Origin: Karalla daura
Taxonomy: Eukaryota; Chordata; Actinopteri; Chaetodontiformes; Leiognathidae
Direction: 5' to 3'
Assembly: GCA_029224185.1 (NCBI GenBank)
Contig: CM055196.1
Location: 22,043,509 to 22,107,508 of the forward strand
Length of the DNA stretch: 64,000 nucleotides
The translations under genes and the position numbers were made by a program. The notes under the pieces were generated by a model, which searched no databases, was not told where the DNA came from, and saw only the letters and a list, made by a program, of their open reading frames with translations. Every line of letters starts with the position of its first letter. Positions within the stretch are counted from its first letter, which is position 1. Of the stretch, positions 1 through 12,480 are shown in pieces.

Positions 1-299
1 CCTGTGATACCATCTACCAGTTTCACTCCAGGAGGCAGACACCTTCTGAGAGTAGCCTTAACACCCTTCATTTGAAAAAGCTTATATTTAGACCTTAACC
101 TTGGGTGAGTTGAACGTGGCAGTGCTGGTGTATCAGCGCTGGTCACTACCTGGAGTTCGCATCAGTGGAGCGTGGGTCCTGGGCTGTGTCAGTCTCCTTC
201 CCTCCTTCTTTGTCTCTCTACTTTCCAGCCCTTTCTCTCTCCTTCAGTGCCCCATCCCTTCTCTCTCTTCTTCTATCTTCCTTTTCTTTCTTTACTTCT

Positions 300-745
300 T
301 GCTTTTGTTGTTCTTCCCCGACTGCACAGGAATAACATGTCAGGCTACCTCATCCTCGGATCATCCTTTCTACCCTCCAAGATCTCATGGATGCCGAACT
401 GGACCCAGGAGCCTCACCGTGGCCCTGCCTCCACCTACTACTGCCACTGTGGTCCTGTTCCTTCAGGCCCTACTGGACCCCGAACAATCTACTATTATTG
501 CTGATTCTGTCCTACATATACATAGCTTCATTACACTCTAACTGGAGGTGAGAAGATTGGTTGTGCAGTTTTCTCACTGTTTTAGGGAGTTTGTATTTTT
601 TCGCCAATGCTGCTTCAGCTGCTTCTCATGGGATCCTGTTTGTCCTCTCCACTTTATATGTTGCTTGTTGTTTTGTTCATGTAAAATGCCTTGAGATAAT
701 GTTCTGAACTGGCACTTTAAATAAAACTGTAGTTGAAATGATGGC
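300..745 (+). repeat. Interspersed teleost repeat, 3' portion
   Basis: The segment moves from pyrimidine-rich sequence through a CTACTACTGCCACTG-like stretch. It ends in a module reading AAAATGCCTTGAGATAATG, then a gap, then GGCACTTTAAATAAA and a short GTTGAA tail. The CCTTGAGAT...GGCGCTATATAAATAAA-type terminus is a very common 3' end of interspersed repeats in teleost genomes. I cannot assign the class (LINE-like tail or other). The two overlapping open frames here (about 110-146 codons) are explained by this repeat and have no recognisable domain. Confidence 0.45.
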
Positions 746-2451
746 TGTCATGTAGATCAGCAGTCTCTGGTTCTCTGTCTGTTCTTCCTCTGGCGATAGA
801 GCGATTCACACTGCCACCTGTTGGAGAATCACAATGTCTGGAGAAAAGCTCGGAGCTGCTATCTGCTGCTTTCTGCGCTCTGTGCCAACTTCTACCGCTG
901 CATGAGTACAGGCAAATGGAGACATGACATGCAACAGGGATATGAGATACTGTATGAGGCAGACCAAGCGAGCGCGTGGTATCCCTGACGCGTAACCAAC
1001 GGTATGTAGGTGTCATGGTGTAGCGTGCCATACTCCAGCAGGGAAAACAAGGCCACTATATACAGTGAACAGGAGCAAATAGCATGTCTTTGATCCCCGA
1101 GCACGTAGACAAACAAAAACACAGCCACTCATTGAGACGTATCCCTCCCTTCCCTCCTGTCTCTCCTTTGACAGTCACCTTGATCAGCACTGAGGAATAA
1201 AAAAGGAGGGAAAATAGAGAAAACATACAAGAGCAAAGTAGAGGAGACAGAGGTGCGGGGCTGCCAGAAGGAAAGACTACCAGCTCCAGGAATGTCTTGG
1301 CATGGCTGTCCGAGCAGGCTGCGCTATTCAACAAAACAAGATTCCTGTCATTGAAATGCGCTCAATCGCACGAGACAATGGAGACAGAGCTGGGACAGAG
1401 GGAGAGATAAGACCAGGGAGGAAACAATCGCACAGGTCACTGTCCTCACATGCTGCAATGAGTGTGTAATGTGTTTTCCCACTGCCGTGACCTCAAAAGG
1501 CCTGGTGCTCCAGCCCGTGCTGCAGCAGACACTTTTACTGCGTCATTCTTTCACACCTTTGTCATGACCTGGTGTACTTACATAGCTGTAGCCTGACTCA
1601 CATGCTGTTTATTGCAATTAGAGAGCGATTCCATTAGATCCCTCCGGGGCCCTTTAAGTGATTGAGAAAGCTTTTTAAACCAGTCAAAACAGAAAACGTC
1701 TCTGGTGTCCTTTAAGGTCACATTACGGTGAGTTTTCTTACTGAGGTCCATTGTCTTTCTGGTAAATAATCTTTCATAAGTAGGACAGTACAATCATGAT
1801 CAGACGAGGAGCAGTTGAAACTCTGCTGCTACTGTGCAGGCATGAAAAGCTCGACATATTTCCTCCCCTTGATAAAGAAAGTCTTGAGCAGAAGTGAAAA
1901 CAGGCGTTTTCTCCAAATATACCAGTGCTTAAGACAGCCTTCTGGTAGATTGAAGTTATATAAACATTCACCAAAATACACTGTGACTACACTTGTGCCA
2001 GCGTTTCCAGACTGATAAAACATCAGTTAAGCCATTAAAAGTAAGGCATTTATGAATAAAAGTGGCATGAAAAGGGATTTTTCCATCTAGTTATAATCTT
2101 ACCTGCTTGGTACCTAAAGTTTTGTTGCTTGAGTCTGTTGGCATCTAGCTCTGGCACACTTATGGTTAAGGTGGGCAATAAACCCTAAACAGGTAACCAT
2201 TCCATTGCAGGACACACAATTACACTGATGGTCTCCAATGTACCTGTTTTATTAAAATTTAACCTGGGTGCCCACAAGTGTTTTTCTAGAGCAACAATTC
2301 GATAGAAAAGGGAACATTCACAAATCTGCGGTGAACAGCTGCACTGCACTTTAACACAGACAAACATCAGTCCATGAGCAGCATGGTATTGTTAAACTCC
2401 ACCACTAGTTGGGTGAAGCCACAGCCACAATGATTTCAATGTAATGATAAA

Positions 2452-2515
2452 TTTTATTAGATAGATAAAAATTTTATTGATTCCTCGGGGAGGTTCCCTT
2501 TGGCAAATAGGTTAG
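2452..2515 (+). repeat. Teleost repeat tail (TTTATTGATTCC...GGGGAGGTT type)
   Basis: A short (TAGA)-like stretch leads into ATTTTATTGATTCC followed by CGGGGAGGTTCCCTTTGG. This is a degenerate version of the ACTTTATTGATCCC-AAGGGGAAATTC motif found at the ends of many interspersed elements in fish. A second copy in the same orientation is at 34612-34668. Family not assigned. Confidence 0.4.
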
Positions 2516-3572
2516 AGCACTAAAACTTTGCACAAACAACAGGACCTTTATATTACCAATAGGCAAAAACGTATGAGATTATATACATTATATCCCTTTG
2601 TTATATTATCACCCATTCCAAACAAACATCAATAAACATGCATTGTTTGCAGCCATTTTGATCCTACACCCCATTCCCATTGCAGAGCTGGGACCAGGCC
2701 AACATCAGACTTCAACAGCCTGGAGCATGTTTCTAAACTAATACTAAAGTTGCACATATGCTGCACACACATTTGGAGGTGATAACATGTCAGTGGGTGT
2801 GTTTAAAGCCTGCACAACATATTAATATTGCTCTAAATAAGCAATGACATTCCTTCAACCTCAAGCTCATTTCCTGTTTGTCAGCTGCTCTTTTGAACAG
2901 CCTGATGGTTAACATTACCCCTGTGTTTTATCACCCGTCAATGGCGAGTTCCAATAAATAAATGCAGCTAAGACAAAAGGTTCTACCAATTCTCACAGAA
3001 ACAGGACATTTATGTATAAAAGTCCAGTAAAACAAAGGGACTGGAGTGGTCGTTTCCAGTTATTTTCCACCCCTGTTCCTGTACAACCTACAGTGAAATA
3101 GCAGCGGCAGCAGCATTGGGTCAGTTCAGGTGAATTTCTCCGCCTCTCTATAGATTCTGTGTGTGGCTCAACAAAGCTGGCTGCCTGCTCTTTGTGTTTC
3201 ACCTACACACACGTTCCAGTTTCGCTTGCAACACAATTGTGAATGCAGAAAAAAAATACGAGGGTGCACACACTGGTCTCATTGGAAGGCCAATAACAAG
3301 TTAGCATTACAGAGAGGTCATCGTTAAGATGACACGGTGGCAAAATATGGAGATGCGGGAGGAGTGCTGAGGAGGGAGGGATAGAGAAAGACAGAGGAAT
3401 TGAAGAGTGCAATGAAATAAAAACAGTTAAGTAAAATAGCCGGAAAACTTTTCAGTAGTGGCTTCTGTCTACAGGAGAGGGGGCTAACACGCACTAACAC
3501 GCACACTATGAGAAAACCAGAAGAGGCAGCGCTGTGCTCCCCATACTGATAGAGTGAGTGCACATAGACATG

Positions 3573-3869
3573 GTGGGTTGTCACCCCATAGCAAGGAGGA
3601 CCTGGGTTCAGCTCCTGGGCTGGACTGAGGGCCTTTCAGTGTGAGTCACTCCCCATAACTTTGTGGGTTCTGTCGCACAAACCAAAAACGTGCATGTTTA
3701 GGTTGATGAAGTGTCTAAATTGCCCCTAGGTGTAGGCTATAGAGGTATAGGCATAGAGGACCTGTGATGGACCGGCGACCTGTATGTGCCACCACCCTGT
3801 GTATACTGGAATAGGTTCCAGCAACACAGGTTAGTCATAAAGTGGGTGATGAACATGGATGGATGGATG
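3573..3869 (+). mobile_element. tRNA-derived SINE, DANA/Mermaid-like, near full length
   Basis: Sense copy. The head has GCAAGGAGGACCTGGGTTC (tRNA B-box-like), then GAGGGCCTTTCAGTGTGAG, CTAAATTGCCCCTAGGTGTA, GTGATGGACCGGCGACCTGT and GGAATAGGTTCCAGC. It ends in a (GGAT)n tail. This order of blocks is diagnostic of the DANA/Mermaid-type SINE common in teleosts. No autonomous reading frame is expected. Confidence 0.8.
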
Positions 3870-6043
3870 ACTGCACACAACTCGAGTCAAGAAAACACAA
3901 CAAAAACCAATAAACAACATAGCTGCCTCCTTGTTTATTTTGTGACCCCCTCAGGTGAAGATCAGGGAACTGGAGTGACGTATAGCTACAGGTCACAGGG
4001 CACCAACTTCAGCCTGTGAGCACAGTTTGTTTGTGGGAGTTTGTGGACTTCAGATTCTGTCTACTTTACCTCATGAAGGAGCGAGCCAGGAGTTTTGTTT
4101 GGGACAGGCGTCATTTCTCTCCCTCATTGACCAATCAACACGGGCCTTTCTGGATGAATCCTCCGCTTGTCTTCGCTGCAGCCTTTCATGCTGAGAAAAC
4201 ATGGCAGCTGCTGTGGAAACACCATTACCTCTCTGAAATTGTCACCAGTCTCGAAAAGAAATGCAACAGCGATGCAGTTGCATCATGGCACTGCGTTTGG
4301 AAGGGGCTTGTTTATGAGCCTCGTCACTGACTCATGTCATCGCCACTTAGCTGCTCAGCTCACCCGATGCTTGGTGTGTATTTAACCAATTAACGTCTTG
4401 TCTCACTAGCTGCATGACTTGTGACCACTTTCCTATTTGACTACAAAACTCTGCCAGATCTTGTCTCATATGCAATTATTCACAGTGTTACTGAAACGGG
4501 ACATGAATCAAAAAACAATCTTAAGAAATACCATATATACCTAAAACTTTCATGTATTTCAGCTGGAAAAGAGGTTTATATTGAGCTGGCTTTGGCTCAG
4601 AAATAGAAACTATCTCTCTCCAAAGTGCTGATTTAATATAATAGAAGTTTAGAAAAACAAACAGAGATGTACAGTGTGAACACAAACAGAGGAGAAGATG
4701 TGCTGTTCCAACTGTTCCAGACGAGTTCGCAGCGGCAGTTGAGAGGAGGTGGATGTGATGAGAAGGATGAAAGACTTCAGACCTCAGACTTCAAAAAGCT
4801 CTCGTGGCTTTTATTAACTGTGTGTTTTTGCTGCCTCGTGAGCGCGTTGACTCATCCTCTGGGCTCATTCATATTTGTGGAGAGAGCAGACGAGGCTGCG
4901 CTGCACTTTCTGGGCCCGAACCATGATTGTGAAACGCGATAGCGTCTCATTACCAATGTGTTTGTGTCGCCACGTGTTTACATGGGCCTTCGTGACAGAG
5001 TGCCCTACTTTGGTAATGTGTTGGTGGGTAACGAATGTGGGAGTTGCAGTTAGTTTGAGATTAGTGTTTCAGAGTTTATGTGTGTGTTTCTTGTGTGTTT
5101 GAGTTCAGGCTTCCTGCTGTGGTCCTGATGTAAAATTCCACCTCTTTTCCAAGAATTTCCACAACTTAATAAGGGCACTACCATGACCTTAAATTGTTCT
5201 TCCTCTCTGGTTTTGAGAGGGCTCAACATGGTTTCCATACAGAAGGAAGAGAGGGGCTGAAAACCACCAGCTAATGCAATGGATGTGTAAAAACATCAGT
5301 CTAGTACAGTCACGTGACCCATCCGCAAGACATCTCTCAATATTTTATTAATATCCTACAATCTCTCTGTCTTCACCTTTGAGAAAACTGTGATATGACT
5401 TAATATGACAATGAGTTGCTGCAGCTTTGATGTGCCACTGACCCCCAGCAGCATCAAAACTTTTCACCTCTGCAACCACAACTATGGGCCATTACATACA
5501 AACCATGCACTCTCTATTAACTCCTAGCCCTCTTATGTAGCTCACAATTTTATTATCTACTGCTACTGTTATTTACCATGCATCAAAGTGTGCTTGAGTG
5601 TACATGTATTTATGTACGACTATGGCTTTTTTAAGGTGTTGCACAGGAAATCTAATCGTATGGTTTATACAGTTACAATGAAGCTTTCTTATTCTGCACA
5701 GAGAGCTCAAAAGCAGCACCCTTGAGCACACAATTAAAATAACCTCACGCGGGGTGAATTGGGGTCATGCTTTGCAAGTTGAGTCAGAATGGGAAAGAGG
5801 GGTGAGCAAGAATGACAGGCTGCGTGAATGAATCCTAAACCAACGTGTCAGCTGGACTCAAATTCACCAACCCAACGAGCGACCGAGCCGCTCTACCAGC
5901 GGCCTCGCTGCCAGCTGGAAAACAGAGCAGGCCCGGCTCAGATTCACCACGGGCCGAGCCGCTGCCAAGGAGAATGGATTCACTTTAACGCTGGCAGATA
6001 CAATATGTTCTTTGTGTTTGTAAAAGCAGGAGAAAGAGATGGA

Positions 6044-6070
6044 CAGAGAGAGAGAGCGAGAGAGCGAGAG

Positions 6071-6108
<38 letters not shown>
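6044..6108 (+). repeat. (AG)n microsatellite
   Basis: An AG run with three GAGC interruptions in its first half and a pure tail. In the kcnq1 transcript (minus strand) it reads (CU)n. The overlapping open frames in both directions are SLSL/ERER read-through. Confidence 0.95.
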
Positions 6109-6109
<1 letters not shown>

Positions 6110-6314
6110 AGAAACGAAGGGTGAGGCTGGATGGTGGCGGTGCGGATGGATTAGTTGTGGCCTAAGTGGAGGAGAAGAAGGAGGGAGTGAAAGAGGGAAA
6201 TAGTGGTTATGTTTTAAAGAACAGGAAACCGAGCGAGAGCACCTGACGCACATGATAAGTATCAAGGGCTGCGCCACGTGCCGCTAAACTGCAGCCAAAG
6301 CTCTTTTCTGCAGG

Positions 6315-6333
6315 GGTGGTGGTGGTGGTGATG

Positions 6334-6380
<47 letters not shown>
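6315..6380 (+). repeat. (GTG)n followed by (TG)n microsatellite
   Basis: A GGT/GTG trinucleotide stretch runs into about 18 TG units, with ATG interruptions at the 3' end. Confidence 0.9.
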
Positions 6381-6382
<2 letters not shown>

Positions 6383-6660
6383 AGGGGGGTGTGTACCGGC
6401 TAATCTCTCTTCTGAGTGGGTGCGCACTCAAAGCTGCTTTTGTTTCTGAGGGCTACTTTCATGAGGACGCACAATCCCCCCTGTCCACTCTTCCCCTCCT
6501 TCCCCTCCTCTCCTTTTTTCCTCCTCTTTTTCTTCTCTTCGTTTTATCTCTCCCTTGTTCAGCGCACACTCCTCTCTGAAACACCGTGGGTGTTTTATTT
6601 GATTTAGTGATCATTCTGTTTGGACATGACTGCGGAGCTCAGAGAGAAAAAGAGAAAGAA

Positions 6661-6846
6661 GGAGAGAGAGAGAGAGACAGAGAGAGAGAGAGAGAAGGAG
6701 AGAGAGAGTGCACGTCAGTGTGTGTCCGTGCTCATACGTATGTGCGGGAAACACTGATGGTCTTTCATGTTGTAAGAAAAAAAAAAAGAAGCAGCCATAA
6801 ATCAAAACAGCGAGAGGGAGAGAGAGAGAGAGAGAGGGAGAGAGAG
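6661..6846 (+). repeat. Two (AG)n arrays separated by about 100 bp
   Basis: Arrays at 6661-6708 (interrupted by ACAG and AAGG) and 6812-6846. Both are purine-rich on the plus strand. They flank a unique segment with a short poly-A stretch at 6777-6788. Confidence 0.9.
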
Positions 6847-7499
6847 CATTGGGGCAAGGGCGAGGCTTTGATGTCGCGTTGGAGGCACATTAGCGTTTTT
6901 CACGTTGAGAGATGTGAGGGTCAGGGAAATGTTACCGCAAAACAAAATAAATGTGCGGCACAAACAAGCCAAGAGAGATGAATTATGAGACGGCTGCCAG
7001 GAGATGAAGCTGCTGTCAGCTCGGAGGAACACGGGTGCTGCCGAGGGAAAACTTTAGGGCTCCTGACGAGAGGGTGAGATCATTCACAAGGACCGTGATG
7101 CGTTTTACGATGAGAAAAGGATGAAAATAGGCAATGTGATTACTAACCACAATTACCGAGACACACAGGGGATGCGATGTCCTGTGATGAACATTTTCTT
7201 TCTTGGTATTTGATCGTACATCAGATTGCAACTTAGACCTGTACTAAAAAAAAAAACTAGTCCAGAGTGGGAGTTTGAGCAAGTTGACAAAATGTAAAAA
7301 CAAACCTAAGTGTCCATTAACCTCCACGTGAACGCGTTGAAACAAAAACGCCATCTATCTATAAACACTTCAACCTGCACCAACCGATTTCCAGGAAGCC
7401 GTAGCGAGTGGCCGTTCCGGGGGCAAATCAATAGACAGATAAAAGCACTCGAAAGTGTTCCTTAAAGTCACGTAAACACTCCAGGGGGCGGGGAGGAGG

Positions 7500-7500
<1 letters not shown>

Positions 7501-7533
<33 letters not shown>
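7501..7533 (+). repeat. Poly-G tract, 33 nt
   Basis: An uninterrupted run of 33 G follows a G-rich lead-in (GGGGGCGGGGAGGAGGC). It can form G-quadruplex DNA on the plus strand. The kcnq1 transcript would read it as poly-C. The exact length is uncertain, because sequencing of such homopolymers is error-prone. Confidence 0.85.
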
Positions 7534-7536
<3 letters not shown>

Positions 7537-8574
7537 AGGGAATAAGCAGTTGCCTGATGGACCATTTGTCCTCCCAGACAGCTGGACGTGATCTGCTCCT
7601 AACTGGTCCCCAGTGTGGTGGCCCTCGAGAGGACCCGACGCTGCGGCGAACACAGTTTAAGAGTCACGTAAGGCTCCCATGAAAACAAACAGAGGAACAT
7701 AAACGACACGGCAAAGTCTGTCTGACACTTGAGAATTTTTTCAACACAAGTGCACATAGCCACACATACACTAATACAACATCGTGACAAAACAAGAAGT
7801 AGCTTGCACACACACATACACACACACACAGTTTCTTGTTATTCAAGGCCTCTCCTCTTTCTCCTCTGTTCTGAGAAATATTTCAACACGTCCAATGAGG
7901 CCAAACACTAATATTTCTTCATCGTGGGCTCTAATGTGGGAAGATGAATGCCCGTCACATGGCTCAATCAGGACAGCTTGATTACATTCCCCCCCCCCCA
8001 TCTCCTCCGAGCCCATAAACAGCTCAGCGACGTGACACCACGCTCCGTTTCATCAGCCAAGTGGCAGTGACTCAACAAAACAAAACCAGAGGCTGCCGCG
8101 CCTCCGAATAGCGATGGAAAAGAGGGAGGAAAAATGCAAAGCCTCCACATATGCACCTCCACAAATAGTTGCAAGCAGTTCTACATATTACTGCATATCA
8201 AAGGGAAACCCAGTTTTGATATGGTAGTTTTCTACACAGACCTATTGCCTTTTCATGTTTAACTGGCTTTAGGCTGATGGACAGCTTGTCCTGCCACTCA
8301 CAGTCACAATGTAACCATACATTTCTTGCTAAATAACCTAGTATAGCAGCTTTTTCCTGAACTTAGTGTTAACTGGAGCGATACAGCCATGGAGTGGCTT
8401 TAAATGTCAGAATCATGAGAAAGGATCAGACACCGACTAAGAACCAGGCAGTATGTACTGGAAACTTCTGCCTCAAAATCATGTGACTTCATATATCTGA
8501 GCGTAGGCCGGTACATGCAAATGATTTTGGAGGTAAAGAGCAGTATGGTGTATATCCCATCCCATCGCTGTTCA

Positions 8575-8597
8575 GCTGACAGTTAAAAACTGTCAGC
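8575..8597. repeat. Perfect 10-bp inverted repeat, 3-nt spacer
   Basis: GCTGACAGTT, AAA, AACTGTCAGC. Each arm holds TGACAG, the core recognised by TALE homeodomain proteins (MEIS/PREP/TGIF families), in opposed orientation. The palindrome is seen directly. A regulatory role is only a possibility. Confidence 0.6.
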
Positions 8598-9103
8598 ACA
8601 CAATAAGTACATGCTCTAAATCAACAACAACAGTGTAAAGACTGGAAAACCCAGATCAGAGGTGTATGTGGGCTTGTCTGGCAGGAAGGAAATGGATGTG
8701 TGTATATGCAAACTATTTTGGAGATTGGGGTAGTAGGATGTAGGTCATACTTATATCATACATCACATTCTGTCTCTTGTCTCCATTCTGTCATTACAGT
8801 ATCCTAAACTTATCCGAGTGTGATTAAGTTGTGAGCATGTTTGGATACAGTAGGTCAATATTCAACAAAGCAAAGGTAAAAGTGCTGTTTCATTCTAGGC
8901 CTGCTTTAATATATGTGTGCGTCTTTGTGCTGCAGCATATGTGTGTGTCAGCGTGTGTGCGTGCACCTCGGCGAGCCAGTTTGCATCCAGGGTGTGGCCT
9001 CGCGCAGAGTTCACACAGGGGAGTCTTTATACAAGAGGAACCCCCTGCACCCCCTCGCCTTGCGGCCACTGCCAGCTGCCACAACCACCAAACACCCCCC
9101 CTC

Positions 9104-9134
<31 letters not shown>
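9104..9134 (+). repeat. (AC)n microsatellite
   Basis: About 15 AC units between C-rich flanks. Confidence 0.95.
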
Positions 9135-9137
<3 letters not shown>

Positions 9138-10082
9138 CTCCGGGCCTTCCCCCCTCCCGTGCCAGGCTGTGGTGGCAGCCAGCGTGGCATCGTCAGTCAC
9201 CGGGGAGGTGCCATGTTACTACGGCCACTGCTGTAGGTCGACCACACTGTGGCTTTGTTCTCGTCGTCAATAGGCCAGTCAGCCTGATATTATAAATGAG
9301 GAGGGGCGTGCCAGCGCTTTGCTCTAGGTTCAGGGCGACTATTGAAATGGATACTAATGGCATCGAGGCTTGTGCACAGGAAATAATTTCACTCAACAAC
9401 ACAGATGGTGCTGTTTTCTGAGGGGCTAAAATATTTTCATATGGTTTATATAAACATAGTAACATTGCAGCCAAAAATAATTTCCATCGTGGGTGAATTT
9501 AGCAGTTCTTTTTTTTTTTTTACTCCTCTAAATAACGTTCAGTCACTGGAAATCAGAAGTCGTGAACTACACGCCCAAATCTGTTGGTAATGGTTTGAAA
9601 TGTTTGAGAAGCCAGAACCATTGGTGATGACTGATCTTCTACCAACCAACCAACCAACTGGTTCCTCATCTCTTCCACTTCACTGTTGTGTTGCTTGAAA
9701 TTTCCCCATCGAGGGATGTATTCAGATGACAGATGAGAATGTATTCCATTTGATTCTTAAAACACAAATTTTGTTAGTTACAGCGGATTCAATGCAATGC
9801 ACTGTATGCTAAAGAAAAGTTGACCCTATTCTCTGAATTAAACAGTGTTTAAACTAATTCTTATCACATCTGATAAGAATTTCATTGTTTGAGCTTTGTG
9901 TCGTGCACTGTCAGCAGATGTTTGGCAAACACCCACTCAGGTATTACTCATCAGATTTTCCGAAAAATAATCTCAGCAGTAAACCACAGTGCTACTTAGA
10001 CATGAGAGAGACTCGATACGACGCATGCAATGTAAACAAGAGTTGTCTGGTTTCGGCCAAGGGTATTTCAGATGATGTGTGA

Positions 10083-10130
10083 GTGTGTGTGTGTGTGTGC
10101 GTGCATGTGTGTGCTTGTGTGTGTGTGTGT
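10083..10130 (+). repeat. Interrupted (TG)n microsatellite
   Basis: TG units interrupted by GCGTGCA and GCT. 234 bp later an opposite-orientation (CA)n begins at 10364. Confidence 0.9.
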
Positions 10131-10360
10131 ATCCCAGACAGAGAGAATCTCCCTCGCCCCACCCCCCGGGCAGCTGTCTGCCCTGCCCAGATAGTGGCCC
10201 AGTGCCTGGTGCCATGGCCCCGACAGCGTGCCAGCTGATCCCTGGGTGCAGGAGTCAGCCTGACCCTAACCAACCCCCGTTCCCCATTTAACCAGCCATT
10301 AAAGCCATTATTTCAGAGAGGGAGAGAGAGAGCCTTATTATTCTATATGACCACAGCTGG

Positions 10361-10363
<3 letters not shown>

Positions 10364-10422
<59 letters not shown>

Positions 10423-10424
10423 AC
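10364..10424 (+). repeat. (CA)n microsatellite
   Basis: About 27 uninterrupted CA units, then one T interruption near the end. A short GA run (10317-10332) lies just upstream. Confidence 0.95.
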
Positions 10425-10546
10425 TTCAAGGCAGATGCAGACAGAGGGAAGCAGAGCAGCAGACAGTGCAGTAAAGCTGCAGGCAATGGAACAAGAAAGA
10501 GGAGAGACATCTTGTCGCCCACTCATCTGTTTCCAAATATAGCATT

Positions 10547-10611
10547 CCCCCCCCCACCACCACCACCACCACCAAGCACCCTCCATCCCATCCTATCCCA
10601 TCCCATCCCAC
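10547..10611 (+). repeat. C-run, (CAC)n and (CCCAT)n compound repeat
   Basis: Nine C residues, then about seven CAC units, then CCATCCCATCCTATCCCATC-type pentanucleotide copies. C-rich on the plus strand and so G-rich in the kcnq1 pre-mRNA. Confidence 0.85.
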
Positions 10612-10739
10612 TCAAAGCCCTTGTTTTTGTTATGGTGCCGTTTTGCCTCATCAAAGCCGTGGACATGAGAAGCCACGCTCGCTCCGCGCAGACGTTTGTT
10701 TGGCTTTTTGAGGAGTGATGTTTTGATGTCGTCTGCAAA

Positions 10740-10880
10740 CGTTGGACGGAAGCAGGGGAGGATGATTACGCAGGCCGGAGCCGCCCGGGCGGCCGGTGAC
10801 AGTGTTTAGAGGCACGCCATTGGTTGGGAGATGGCAGAGCGGCCACTGAGTCCAGGCAGAGCTCAGGAGCGCCGCTCATT
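10740..10880. promoter_or_regulatory. CpG-dense patch with inverted CCAAT motif
   Basis: About a dozen CpG dinucleotides in roughly 140 bp, including GCCGCCCGGGCGGCCGG near 10780, followed by ATTGG (inverted CCAAT) near 10820. The flanking intron is CpG-poor. It could be a small CpG island, an enhancer or a chance GC patch. No start site or exon is evident. Confidence 0.3.
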
Positions 10881-12449
10881 TAGCGATAAATTACAAAGAG
10901 TGGAATGTTAGAGGGCCTGAATGAAACGGCTTCCTTGTGGCATTACTGAATGCTGCTGGAATGAGAGCTGGACTGCCTATTTCCCCATTTACAGTGGACA
11001 GGGATGTCTGGTGTTACTCCAGAGCCAAATTTCATAATAACTCCATCGGCTCCGCTTGATGAGCCCGCATTCTTTCCTGAAGACCGGCACTGGGCCTGCC
11101 AGGCTCGGCGGACAAAACCAGACATGAAACGGATCAGGAAAGATGAAACTGTTCCCCTCATTGGAACTCACATCCTCTGTTCACTAGCTCTGTCTGAAAG
11201 CTGCCACTGTGTGTGACTGTGTTCACGTCCTGGAATTAGTTTGAATATGGATCACATTAGGACCACACAGCAAAAATGAAGCAAGCAGGGTTTTTTTGTT
11301 TGTCTCGTCTGACTGTGAGTCTGCACTGGGCAGACGGTTCTAGAATTACTTTTGTTTCTAAAGAAAACACGAAGTGTATAAGAAAAAAAATTGTGAATAC
11401 AATTTTTTTTCAAATGAATTTTTCCCTCATGAGTCTGGTCTAAGTCTGAGTCAGGCAAAAGTCTGTGTTTGCATCCTAAATTAGAGCCTAAGATCGGCCT
11501 TAGAGATAGGATGCAGAACTTGGACATTTTGAAGGGACTCAAAGTAGAGCCACTGCTCCCCTGCACTGAGGGGAACCAACAACCTGGACATGAAAAGCCA
11601 CAGTGAGCACTGAATATACAGTACTGCTACCACCCGGTAGAGTTGAACTGATAACAAGTTTCCAGAGTGTATGAGTGATTTGTCTTGAATGAGTTTTGAT
11701 TCTAATGCTAAGTGATGGAAATTTCAAAAGAATTAAAGGATCAATTGTCAGATATTTTAGGAGAAGTCTGCATATGTTCTATTAAATATGATGCAGACTG
11801 CAGCTGGCTTTAAATACTGGCAGCCTACAGAAAAAAGCCAGCCTACCAAAACCCCTAAAGCTCAGTAGTTAGCACATTAAATCTTGTTTGTTTAATCTGT
11901 ACAAAACCCAGCTACAAAAAGACACAATTCGCTGTTTTATGAGGGAATATGTGCCCGGACTATTTCTTGGCCAGGGACACTACCTAACTTCCTGGAGGCT
12001 CTGACATATTTCCCAAAATGATGGAGAAAGAAAAAAAAAGAAAACAGGGTTTATACGGTGACTCATTCCTGGTCGCTCTCCACACGTAATTTCCCGTGTT
12101 TTTCAGCATCTCAGGTATTCCAATAATGACCAGGGGAAATGCGCTGCCACCGACTTTACCTTGTTTGTAGCCCTCACATTCCCTGCGTGGTGACCTTTAT
12201 CTGATCGCTGCCGCACAAACAGGAAGGTATTTAATCACAGAATCAGTAACGACTTTCATTTTAGCTGCGTGGGGGCGGTTTGTGGTGTGACTCGGGAGGG
12301 GGTGGGGGGGTAGATGCACAGCTGCCTGGGCACAATCGCCCTCATAGTACCTAGTCACTGTCATTTGAGAAGGCCAATTGCCTCTTGTCATCAGGGTAAA
12401 AGCGAGTAGTGGGGGGGTGGGAGGCACACACACATATAAGAACCCCTCT

Positions 12450-12475
<26 letters not shown>
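12450..12475 (+). repeat. (CA)n microsatellite
   Basis: About 13 CA units, preceded at 12425-12434 by a shorter CA run. Confidence 0.9.

Positions 12476-12480
<5 letters not shown>

Noticed and set aside
101..541. Two overlapping plus-strand frames of 110 and 146 codons
   Set aside because: They lie in a pyrimidine-rich stretch and an interspersed repeat 3' end. No domain.
717..1031. Minus-strand frame with TMTPTYRWLRV, loosely like the KCNQ1 tail NTLPTYEQLTV
   Set aside because: No helix D heptads precede it in frame, no acceptor site is placed properly and the similarity covers only a few residues. Chance match.
3573..3869. Possible tRNA gene (B-box-like GGTTCAAATCC-type motifs at several SINE heads)
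   Set aside because: They occur in SINE copies with a conserved non-tRNA body. No intact cloverleaf could be drawn.
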